This document shows positions 15,357 to 20,322 of a stretch of 22,355 bases of DNA, piece by piece (position 1 is the first letter of the stretch; each line of letters begins with the position of its first letter). The notes beneath the pieces were generated by a model. That model made no database searches. It saw nothing but the letters and a program-made list of their open reading frames with translations, and had not been told where the DNA came from. The translations under genes were made by a program, and so were the position numbers. Source of the stretch: a virus; IMG/VR virus record IMGVR_UViG_3300022868_000107, positions 1-22,355 of that record. One strand, 5' to 3'.

Positions 15357-15388
15357 TTGTACTTTTAAAGTACATTATATATAATGTA
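15357..15388 (+). promoter_or_regulatory. Rightward promoter covered by two perfect palindromes (operators)
   Basis: TTGTAC (15357-15362) and TATAAT (15380-15385) are 17 bp apart, 31 nt before the regulator's ATG. Two perfect palindromes overlay the boxes: TGTACTTTTAAAGTACA (15358-15374) on the -35 and TACATTATATATAATGTA (15371-15388) on the -10. They share TACA ends. Such sites in front of a ribbon-helix-helix gene are the expected layout for autorepression. Confidence 0.68.
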
Positions 15389-15416
15389 ATACAAAACAAA
15401 AAAGATGGTGAATATA

Positions 15417-15635
15417 ATGTCAGAACCAAAGATCGGTCGACCTAAAAAGTTTAAAGACGGCGAAACTGTATGTGTCAGAATGGATAAAGCATACAAAGAA
15501 TATCTGAGTCATTGCGCTCACAACGAATCGATAAGACTGAACGAGAATATAAACTTAAGTTTACTAATAAGAAAAGCTGTTGAGAAACTTTATCCGAATA
15601 ACTCAACTTTTGACATGTTCCATGAAAAGAAGTGA
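15417..15635 (+). CDS. Ribbon-helix-helix (CopG/Arc-like) transcription regulator
   Basis: 72 residues. The layout fits a ribbon-helix-helix repressor: a basic start IGRPKKFKDGE, a single beta strand TVCVRMD, helix KAYKEYLSHCAHNE, then LSLLIRKAVEKLY as the second helix. Dimers would put the strand in the DNA major groove. I use the ATG at 15417, with GGTG six nt upstream; an ATG at 15405 has no ribosome site. The promoter region carries two perfect palindromes. It is a lone plus-strand gene between leftward operons, followed by an overlapping membrane-protein gene. Confidence 0.68.
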   Translation: MSEPKIGRPKKFKDGETVCVRMDKAYKEYLSHCAHNESIRLNENINLSLLIRKAVEKLYPNNSTFDMFHEKK

Positions 15636-15811
15636 AGAAACTTATAAAAATGATAATCTTTATATTTACACTCGGAATACTATCATCTCTATATATAGCG
15701 ATTTTAACGCCTGTTCTTGTTATCACTTTCGCGTCGGTTTTAGTGATTATTTTGTGTAGCTTTATCTTGTCTGTATACGAGTATGCTTATAAGCGCATAT
15801 CAAAAAAATAG
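15632..15811 (+). CDS. 59-residue membrane protein with two transmembrane helices
   Basis: A GTG at 15632 overlaps the regulator's stop as GTGA, so it is probably co-translated. The product is nearly all hydrophobic: MKKLIKMIIFIFTLGILSSL, then YIAILTPVLVITFASVLVII, with a basic end YKRISKK that would face the cytoplasm. An in-frame ATG at 15650 is an alternative start. Function unknown. The pairing with a ribbon-helix-helix gene is formally like a toxin-antitoxin pair, but nothing else supports that. The end of the gene overlaps the terminator of the convergent operon. Confidence 0.6.
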   Translation: MKKLIKMIIFIFTLGILSSLYIAILTPVLVITFASVLVIILCSFILSVYEYAYKRISKK

Positions 15812-15838
15812 GGTTATAACGAATTTCCGCTACAACCC
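15802..15838 (-). terminator. Rho-independent terminator of the leftward 16899-15851 unit
   Basis: Minus strand: an 11-bp stem (GGGTTGTAGCG with CGTTATAACCC, two G-U pairs) and a 6-nt loop GAAATT are followed by TATTTTTTT. The G-U pairs become mismatches on the plus strand, so the signal works leftward. It lies 13 nt after the stop of the 113-residue gene. Confidence 0.85.
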
Positions 15839-15850
15839 CATATCTTCCAT

Positions 15851-16192
15851 CTAAGAAAGATTTTCGTCAAAAACGTTGTCTAAGAGCTTAAGCATTATCA
15901 ATCTATCGAAGCCAAGACTTTCGCCGTAGTCGACCATTAGCGACGCAATACCCTCGAATTTTGAAACGTCGGTATATCCAATCTGCTCGACTTCTTGAAT
16001 TAAAGCATTCATCGCATTGCTAAGAGCATCGTAATTCTCTGTCATTTCTTTGACATCTTCTTCTGATTCTCCGTCTTCGTTTCTAAAGACTTCTTTATTT
16101 CTAAAGCCCTCTTTTACGATGTTCTTTTGCTCGTGCAGCTCATCAATTAGATCGCTGATTGTATATCCAGCGTAACATCTCTTTTCTTTCAT
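15851..16192 (-). CDS. 113-residue acidic helical protein, unknown
   Basis: Acidic protein, all-helical by eye: YTISDLIDELHEQKNIVKEG, an acidic stretch NEDGESEEDVKEM, then SNAMNALIQEVEQIGYTDVS and a C-terminal LIMLKLLDNVF. No family recognised. GAGG lies five nt before the ATG. It is the last gene of the Hc1-SpoVG transcription unit. The 100-nt gap before it (16193-16292) holds a small ACGCC-GTAA-GGCGT hairpin and nothing else I can support. Confidence 0.62.
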   Translation of the reverse strand: MKEKRCYAGYTISDLIDELHEQKNIVKEGFRNKEVFRNEDGESEEDVKEMTENYDALSNAMNALIQEVEQIGYTDVSKFEGIASLMVDYGESLGFDRLIMLKLLDNVFDENLS

Positions 16193-16292
16193 ATTACCCT
16201 CTCTAAGTCCTTTGTTTGTTTAACCTGTCAAATCACCCATCGCAACCACCGTTAACGCCTTACGGCGTCTCTATGTGCGACTAACCTCTACT

Positions 16293-16712
16293 CTAAAACG
16301 GCAAGTCATCGCCGAACGTCATACTCGGAGCAGCTTCAACCGGAGTAGCTCGCTGAACATTCGTTTGAGTATTTGTGTAGTATCCGCTGCCCGTGCTTTC
16401 TGCAATCTCGTCTTTCGTGGGTAGAGGTTGCGACTGCTGCGTACCTTCTCCATAAGAATGATAGGCGTCTTTTATCGAATTTTGGAAAGACCAGTATTTA
16501 TCTTTCTCTGGAAATCCGACATATGTACGATACTTATCGACGCCATCTTTATTATATTTACGAGAAGGCAATGAGGCAAAGATCTCGCCTTTATTATTCT
16601 CAACTATTCCAATATCATTGATTGTAATGCCCATATCGACGAGTTCAACGTCGCACATCGCTTTCGTTCTTCCGCTTTCGAATCGGTAGAGTCTAGTTAT
16701 TTTTATTTGCAT
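16293..16712 (-). CDS. SpoVG-like nucleic-acid-binding protein with an SSB-type acidic C-terminal tip
   Basis: Residues 1-85 look like SpoVG: ITRLYRFESGRTKAMCDVEL, then ITINDIGIVENNKGEIFASL and the PSRKYNKDG turn, matching the SpoVG beta-sheet plus basic region. The middle (85-125) is a Gln/Pro/Thr-rich linker, and the protein ends TFGDDLPF. That acidic-hydrophobic end is the mark of bacterial SSB (usual form DDDIPF), which recruits repair and replication partners. No OB-fold SSB is seen in this window, so this protein may fill that role. AAGGAG lies five nt before the ATG. It overlaps the Hc1-like gene by 20 nt. Confidence 0.8.
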   Translation of the reverse strand: MQIKITRLYRFESGRTKAMCDVELVDMGITINDIGIVENNKGEIFASLPSRKYNKDGVDKYRTYVGFPEKDKYWSFQNSIKDAYHSYGEGTQQSQPLPTKDEIAESTGSGYYTNTQTNVQRATPVEAAPSMTFGDDLPF

Positions 16713-16899
16713 TGCTTCTCCTTAAGTCTAATTCTACCGCTGATATACGTCGAAACTCTTTGAACTTTTTGCCCAGCTTCACTGAAGCTACTCGTGCACG
16801 CTGACAAGCGCGCTTCTTTCCTGCAACAGTTTTTACAAGATCATTTCCAAGGAGAACCATGTCTTCAAGAATCTCGTGTGCTAAATCTATTGTTTCCAT
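16693..16899 (-). CDS. Histone H1-like (Hc1-type) small basic protein
   Basis: I start at the ATG at 16899 (about 68 residues), with GGGA upstream; an earlier ATG at 16923 sits on the promoter -10 box. The core LVKTVAGKKRACQRARVASV followed by KLGKKFKEFRRIS resembles the N-terminal part of Chlamydia-type Hc1 histone-like proteins, where GNKAAAQRVR-type motifs occur. Such proteins bind DNA non-specifically and could condense or organise phage DNA. It is co-transcribed with the SpoVG-like gene. Confidence 0.62.
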   Translation of the reverse strand: METIDLAHEILEDMVLLGNDLVKTVAGKKRACQRARVASVKLGKKFKEFRRISAVELDLRRSNANKNN

Positions 16900-16923
16900 A
16901 TTCGAGTCCCGTGTTAAAATCAT

Positions 16924-16952
16924 ATTATAGCATATCTTGAGATACCTAACAA
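16924..16952 (-). promoter_or_regulatory. Promoter with central palindrome, Hc1-SpoVG unit
   Basis: Minus strand: TTGTTA (16952-16947), 17 bp, TATAAT (16929-16924) preceded by TGC, an extended -10. The spacer contains the perfect 12-bp palindrome TATCTTGAGATA (16933-16944), a likely operator. It starts a complete unit that ends at the terminator near 15802. Confidence 0.7.
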
Positions 16953-16959
16953 CACGTTT

Positions 16960-17256
16960 TTAATCGATCTGATACCAGTAACTTCCTCTGTTAGTCCCAT
17001 ACGATCTTGGGTTTTTATACCCAGAACTTTGAGCTTTGCTTATATCATCGATGCGATCCTGACGCGATCTCTTGCGCGAGATATCCCTGTCTTCTTTCAT
17101 GCAATCCTCATCCATGCAGAACCATGACATGCTACCATCACGCTCTCTGAAAGCGTGTCCTTTCGTGCCTCCGCACCTCAAGCATGTCATCTCACTTTCT
17201 GGAACTGGACGAGATAGTTTAATGTATCTTCCTTCATGTATTCTCTTAGTAATCAT
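16960..17256 (-). CDS. 98-residue zinc-finger-like protein at the end of the replication operon
   Basis: A small protein with CLRC (Cys25, Cys28) and WFCMDEDC (Cys47, Cys52), spaced as a zinc ribbon, then a basic, charged helix and a Tyr/Ser-rich end. I recognise no named family. The ATG at 17256 lies inside an inverted repeat and right behind a TATTAT-like box, with no ribosome site; it may be leaderless or use the ATG at 17190 (before Cys25). It follows the helicase loader gene by 93 nt. Confidence 0.65.
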   Translation of the reverse strand: MITKRIHEGRYIKLSRPVPESEMTCLRCGGTKGHAFRERDGSMSWFCMDEDCMKEDRDISRKRSRQDRIDDISKAQSSGYKNPRSYGTNRGSYWYQID

Positions 17257-17300
17257 AATAATATACAGTTAGTTTTAAACAAGCTGTATATTATCATGAT
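17252..17300. repeat. 17-bp imperfect inverted repeat over the zinc-finger gene start
   Basis: The arms ATCATAATAATATACAG (17252-17268) and CTGTATATTATCATGAT (17284-17300) match at 16 of 17 positions with a 15-nt spacer. The left arm contains the ATG (minus strand) of the zinc-finger gene. It may be an operator or an RNA hairpin that hides the start codon. Confidence 0.6.
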
Positions 17301-17349
17301 GGTGATGATTATTAAATAGTTTTTTATAAAATAACTAATTAATTTCTTT

Positions 17350-17925
17350 TTATTTACCTTCTTGTCGAAGATCGTGCATATTGAAAAGGTCTATTATAGT
17401 ATTCTCTGTCGCGAAAAGTCTGCTTGATATTCTTTGACCATAAACATCATAAAATTCTTTCTTTGACAGGTTGCTAGTTATAATAGTCGGAGACATCTCT
17501 TCATATCTGTAATCTATAGCATCAGTTAAAACCTCTTCACGCCAGTCTGTATGTCCTGACGAACCTATGTCATCTAGTATGATGATATCATCATCAATCA
17601 ATGTCTGCATGTAGTGAAGATAATCTCCGTTTGAAGAACTTCCGATTGAAAGCCTTATAAGCCTTAGAAACTTTCGCTCATCATAGGCTCTTATGCTACT
17701 AACCTTGTCATGAAGTTCCGCAAGCAACGCAGAGCATAGATATGTTTTTCCTACGCCTGCTGTGCCTATTACCACTAAGAAGTTTTTGGGTTTAGCGAGC
17801 CATCCCGATATCCGTTCAGAAGCTTTAAGATTAAACCCTGTTCTGGCAAGGCTTGCTCCGATGAATCTCTTTCCGAAAAAAACTCGTTGTAACTCTTCTG
17901 ATTTTTGTGTAGCTTGGATTTGCAT
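17350..17925 (-). CDS. DnaC/IstB-type helicase loader ATPase
   Basis: 191-residue AAA+ ATPase. Walker A GTAGVGKT (54-61), Walker B DIIILDDIG (113-121), sensor I TIITSN (147-152) and Arg-finger region QRISSRLF (164-171) are all present. DnaC/DnaI-type loaders put the replicative helicase on the origin with the initiator. The ATG at 17925 has AGGA ten nt upstream, inside the initiator gene, which it overlaps by 151 nt in another frame. The N-terminal 50 residues are needed for the usual family layout, so I keep this start. Confidence 0.88.
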   Translation of the reverse strand: MQIQATQKSEELQRVFFGKRFIGASLARTGFNLKASERISGWLAKPKNFLVVIGTAGVGKTYLCSALLAELHDKVSSIRAYDERKFLRLIRLSIGSSSNGDYLHYMQTLIDDDIIILDDIGSSGHTDWREEVLTDAIDYRYEEMSPTIITSNLSKKEFYDVYGQRISSRLFATENTIIDLFNMHDLRQEGK

Positions 17926-18782
17926 TTTGCATTATTCCTGTTTTGTGATTTATGTGATGAGCCTTGAGAGCTGTTTTCTCTTGAGGCTCTTTTTTTGTGT
18001 TCTCTGTTTCTTACTATTGTTCCTTCTAAGAACTTCCACCAGTCATAAATAGCGCTATCGTAGTTTATAAGCGCTTTCCATCCATAGTCTATTTCTTCTA
18101 TAGACCAGTCAACTTTCTTATTTACAACAACTCTTATAAGCTCCGTTCTATTAATTATCGTTGTCGACCCATCCTTCTCCTTGATCTTTATCTCAGAAAT
18201 AGGCGACCTTTCTGGGTCGTCCCTTACAACTTCCGAATTAGGATCTTTCTGATTAGGATCATTACATGGGTGATTTTCACCCTTAGGCTCAAGGGTGATT
18301 TTCACCCATGGGTGATTTTCACCCTTAGGCTTTTCATCTTTTGTTTTCTTGCCTAAGCTCCATTGTAGAATCCAGCTGTCTCTACAAGCCTTACCGTTTT
18401 CTTTATTGTAAAGCTCATCAAACCTCTTTCCCATTTTTTCTTGATTTTGATATAAAACATAAGACGATCGCTTCTGACCGCCAATTCCAGTAAAGGAAAC
18501 GATTGAAAGAAGAGGAACTCCCATTTCTACTGTTGGAAGTTTTAGCTCTCGTATTATCTTCTTTAGCTTTTGATCGCCCCACCCCAGTTCTTCCATTATC
18601 GTATCTTGTATTTTTGTAAACGTGTCAAGCTCTGAAATATAAGCTAGGAACATAAAATGATCGGAGTTTAAGCGTATTGCGTTGCCGTCTTTAGGCATAA
18701 ACGATAGATATCTTAGTATCTTTGGAATCTGAACGTATGGTGATTTTGCATGTACTGTAAAAGTGTCTTCTTGATCTGTCAT
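17775..18782 (-). CDS. Phage replication initiator (winged-helix N-terminus, DnaD-like layout)
   Basis: 335 residues. An N-terminal helix-rich domain (DHFMFLAYISELDTFTKIQD, about 42-61, then a winged-helix-like LGWGDQKLKKIIRELKLP) is followed by a charged linker with the repeated peptide PKGENHP, then a C-terminal part with IDYGWKALINYDSAIYDWWK and a basic Ser/Asn/Lys-rich end. The order initiator then loader is typical of phage replication modules. The linker region carries a cluster of dyad DNA repeats that may be the origin. GGAG lies five nt before the ATG. The last 50 codons overlap the loader gene in another frame. Confidence 0.75.
   Translation of the reverse strand: MTDQEDTFTVHAKSPYVQIPKILRYLSFMPKDGNAIRLNSDHFMFLAYISELDTFTKIQDTIMEELGWGDQKLKKIIRELKLPTVEMGVPLLSIVSFTGIGGQKRSSYVLYQNQEKMGKRFDELYNKENGKACRDSWILQWSLGKKTKDEKPKGENHPWVKITLEPKGENHPCNDPNQKDPNSEVVRDDPERSPISEIKIKEKDGSTTIINRTELIRVVVNKKVDWSIEEIDYGWKALINYDSAIYDWWKFLEGTIVRNREHKKRASRENSSQGSSHKSQNRNNAKCKSKLHKNQKSYNEFFSERDSSEQALPEQGLILKLLNGYRDGSLNPKTS
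18265..18331. repeat. Iteron-like repeat cluster inside the initiator gene (candidate replication origin)
   Basis: Three exact copies of the dyad GGGTGATTTTCACCC lie at 18268-18282, 18293-18307 and 18310-18324. The first and third are part of a 25-bp exact direct repeat (18265-18289 and 18307-18331). The middle copy is in a different reading frame, giving VKIT where the others give GENHP, so the repeat is kept as DNA, not as a peptide. Lambda-type origins with iterons inside the initiator gene are the precedent. Confidence 0.72.
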
Positions 18783-18826
18783 ATTATCTCCGTGGCGGTA
18801 AATGTTTAATTTATAAATATTTAAGC

Positions 18827-18855
18827 TTGAGAAGAATACGAACTTTGTGTAGTAT
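18827..18855 (+). promoter_or_regulatory. Possible rightward promoter in the non-coding region
   Basis: TTGAGA (18827-18832), 17 bp, TAGTAT (18850-18855). A transcript from about 18862 would contain no sizeable frame and would end at the terminator at 19042-19075, giving an RNA of about 210 nt. The -35 matches five of six, the -10 four of six. Confidence 0.42.
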
Positions 18856-18998
18856 TAATGCCTTATTATAACGAATAATAACTTTTTTGGTATTAACGTG
18901 AAATTGATACCATGAAAATTCAGGCTATGTTACACTTTTGATAGTTCGTGTTCTTCTTCAACTAAAGACACTCTACTATTGAAAGGCTTTATTTAAAA

Positions 18999-19025
18999 GA
19001 GAAAAAGCGCTATAACGCTTCTTTT
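18999..19025. terminator. AAGCG/CGCTT hairpin with flanking A- and T-runs
   Basis: Stem AAGCG-CTATAA-CGCTT (19005-19020) flanked by A-rich left and T-rich right sequence, so it could end transcription in either direction. It lies between the non-coding element and the stronger terminator at 19042. Confidence 0.4.
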
Positions 19026-19041
19026 AAAATAGCTGACTATT

Positions 19042-19075
19042 AAACCCTTGTCACTACGGTGCCAGGGGTTTTTTG
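19042..19075 (+). terminator. Strong rightward Rho-independent terminator
   Basis: A 13-bp stem with one T-C mismatch around a TACG tetraloop (19042-19071) runs into six T residues. The reverse strand has no T-run, so it works rightward. No plus-strand gene precedes it, which points to a non-coding transcript or insulation of the region. Confidence 0.8.
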
Positions 19076-19117
19076 TTTCCCGCGAAAGCAGTAACTTTTA
19101 CGTCAAAACGATGACAC

Positions 19118-19148
19118 AAAAAAACCCCGCTATCCGAAGAAAGCGAGG
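19118..19148 (-). terminator. Leftward Rho-independent terminator after the 99-residue gene
   Basis: Minus strand: CCTCGCT and AGCGGGG form a 7-bp stem (one G-U) with a 10-nt loop TTCTTCGGAT, followed by seven T residues. It lies 36 nt after the stop of the 99-residue membrane protein and closes the repressor operon. It is tail-to-tail with the rightward terminator at 19042. Confidence 0.85.
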
Positions 19149-19184
19149 TAAACAAAACAGGGCTGGGCTGAACGAGACCTCACT

Positions 19185-19484
19185 TTACAGAGCAGTAGGT
19201 TCACTGTCAACTTTTTTCCTCATCTCGGCAAGATATCTACCCTCTAATTCGGCAAACTGGGCGGCTCTGTTGGCTTTCATCTTCCTCTCTTGCATAATGT
19301 GTAAGTCTAACGACTCTTTTAGCGTAGCGAGCCTTAAAGACGTTAAATTTATGTCAGCTCTTAGACAGTCAATAACGGCATCCAAAGCCTTGAAAACAGC
19401 TTCGTCGTTTTTTTGCATCTTCAAAAAAAGAAATATAAGCACGCAATGGCATACGGGTATAGTTAGAATTAAAGCTATAATCAT
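19185..19484 (-). CDS. 99-residue membrane-anchored coiled-coil protein
   Basis: One N-terminal membrane helix (MIIALILTIPVCHCVLIFLF) is followed by a long charged helix (about residues 22-95) with heptad-like pattern (AVFKALDAVIDCLRADINLT, then RKMKANRAAQFAELEGRYLA). This layout is like an inner-membrane spanin, but no outer partner or endolysin is near. Its place behind a Cro-like repressor makes an exclusion or lysogenic function equally possible. AAAGGA lies just before the ATG, and the start overlaps the previous stop as ATGA. Confidence 0.62.
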   Translation of the reverse strand: MIIALILTIPVCHCVLIFLFLKMQKNDEAVFKALDAVIDCLRADINLTSLRLATLKESLDLHIMQERKMKANRAAQFAELEGRYLAEMRKKVDSEPTAL

Positions 19485-19576
19485 TTTCCTTTCCTCTCGT
19501 TAAGATAAATTGTAATCAGTAGCACTGCCAAAACAGTGCATATCATCGCGTATTGAAAATTTTGTAGTCCCTGCAT
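19481..19576 (-). CDS. 31-residue single-helix membrane peptide
   Basis: The ATG at 19576 has a strong site (AAGGAG, five nt). The peptide MQGLQNFQYAMICTVLAVLL continues with ITIYLNERKGK: one membrane helix and a basic end. The stop overlaps the start of the 99-residue gene, and it starts 9 nt after the repressor's stop, so all three genes are probably translated together. Function unknown. Confidence 0.62.
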   Translation of the reverse strand: MQGLQNFQYAMICTVLAVLLITIYLNERKGK

Positions 19577-19585
19577 CGCAACTCC

Positions 19586-19789
19586 TTAATCTTCGAAATC
19601 TTCTGGAAAGACAAGCTCGTATTTTGAGATCTCACCGTTAGAGAGCTCGTGTAGCTGTCTCGCTATCGTGACCGATGGTTTGCGTCTTCGTGTGCATAAT
19701 GAACACATGTGAGTGTAAGATATTCCTAGTGTTTTAGCGACGTGTACCTGAGTGATACCGTTCTGTTTTAAATATTCTTGTATTTGCAC
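19586..19789 (-). CDS. Cro-like helix-turn-helix repressor
   Basis: 67 residues. A helix-turn-helix is clear: IQEYLKQNGITQVHVAKTLG, then ISYTHMCSLCTRRRKPSVTI, ending in ARQLHELSNGEISKYEL and an acidic tail. This looks like Cro/CI-type small phage or plasmid repressors. I start at the GTG at 19789 with AAAGGGG five nt upstream; the frame extends far upstream but has no start signal and crosses the promoter. A TTGACA/TATACT promoter with a palindrome precedes it, suggesting autoregulation. It is divergent from the recombination operon. Confidence 0.8.
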   Translation of the reverse strand: MQIQEYLKQNGITQVHVAKTLGISYTHMCSLCTRRRKPSVTIARQLHELSNGEISKYELVFPEDFED

Positions 19790-19813
19790 AACATCCCCTT
19801 TGGTTTTTGTTAT

Positions 19814-19842
19814 AGTATAAGTTACACAATATATAGTGTCAA
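19814..19842 (-). promoter_or_regulatory. Near-consensus leftward promoter with operator, Cro-like gene
   Basis: Minus strand: TTGACA (19842-19837), 17 bp, TATACT (19819-19814). Between and over the boxes lies ACACAATATATAGTGT (19824-19839 on the plus strand), a palindrome with one mismatched pair, and TTATAGTATAA (19810-19820) is an 11-bp palindrome with a central base over the -10. These are good operator candidates. Confidence 0.8.
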
Positions 19843-19885
19843 TGCTTATATTAACCAGAAAAGTGCGTGTATGTGAAACAAAGTG

Positions 19886-19915
19886 TTGCATCAAAGTATC
19901 CACCTGTGTTATATT
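19886..19915 (+). promoter_or_regulatory. Rightward promoter for the recombination operon
   Basis: TTGCAT (19886-19891), 18 bp, TATATT (19910-19915) with an upstream TGT (extended -10). It lies 34 nt before the first gene and about 45 bp from the leftward promoter, so one repressor could control both. Confidence 0.55.
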
Positions 19916-19948
19916 TACATCATAAACAAAACGCAAGGAGGACATAAC

Positions 19949-20131
19949 ATGCTGATAACATTTTACGATTTTGTAGAAGAATGGGAAGAAAACTGTGACA
20001 CCTGTGTCCATTGCGGAGACAGCATGCCAATAAGCGACGGCGGAAGCCTCCACGGTGAAGATGGTTATACATGCTTCATAAGGGGATACTCAGACGAGGT
20101 AATCGACGCATACTTAGAGGAGTGTATTTAA
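19949..20131 (+). CDS. 60-residue Cys-rich protein, first gene of the rightward operon
   Basis: The ATG at 19949 has a nearly perfect ribosome site (AAGGAGG, seven nt). The protein is acidic, with CDTCVHCGDS, a further Cys in DGYTCFIRGY and one at the end (EECI), suggesting metal binding. I recognise no family. Its stop overlaps the next ATG as TAATG. First-gene position suggests an early regulatory or host-takeover role, which is inference. Confidence 0.65.
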   Translation: MLITFYDFVEEWEENCDTCVHCGDSMPISDGGSLHGEDGYTCFIRGYSDEVIDAYLEECI

Positions 20132-20322
20132 TGACAGATCACATACTAACAATGGCGATAGACGCTCACTACGAGCCGACTCTACTTGAATGCTTTCACT
20201 GCAAAGAAATGTTCTACGACGAAATAGTCTACGAGTCAAAACATAATGAGGAGTTCGTCTTTTGCAGCGAAGAATGCAAAGATGAGTTCGATACTAACAG
20301 AGAACAAGAGGAAGTAGCATAA
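20131..20322 (+). CDS. 63-residue zinc-finger-like protein
   Basis: The ATG at 20131 has GAGGAG eight nt upstream. Two Cys pairs, CFHC (residues 20-23 or so) and CSEEC (about 46-50), separated by about 22 residues, are spaced as a treble-clef or zinc-ribbon site. The end is acidic. Both neighbours overlap it by 1 nt. No family name is known to me. Confidence 0.65.
   Translation: MTDHILTMAIDAHYEPTLLECFHCKEMFYDEIVYESKHNEEFVFCSEECKDEFDTNREQEEVA

Larger units (their letters stand above)
18783..19047. other. Non-coding region with nested inverted repeats upstream of the replication operon
   Basis: No gene is seen on either strand. AGAAGAATACGAACT (18830-18844) pairs along its whole length with AGTTCGTGTTCTTCT (18943-18957), with one G-U pair. 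Nested inside are GTGTA/TACAC, GCCT/AGGC, and two hairpins with arms TTATTA/TAATAA and TGGTAT/ATACCA. The minus strand has a perfect TATAAT (18870-18865) with a weak -35, which could serve the initiator gene. It may be a structured RNA, a regulatory leader, or paired protein sites. Confidence 0.55.

Noticed and set aside
19026-19075. Resemblance of the AAAATAGC stretch plus hairpin to a tracrRNA tail
   Set aside because: No CRISPR repeat, Cas gene or anti-repeat partner is present; the resemblance is short and general.
19048-19503. 151-codon plus-strand frame
   Set aside because: It begins inside a strong terminator and is the antisense of the 99-residue gene, which has a good ribosome site and a sensible membrane-helix plus coiled-coil layout.
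19790-20053. N-terminal extension of the Cro-like gene (the frame is open to 20053)
   Set aside because: It would run through the repressor's own promoter and the divergent promoter; the GTG at 19789 has a proper ribosome site and gives a normal-sized repressor.
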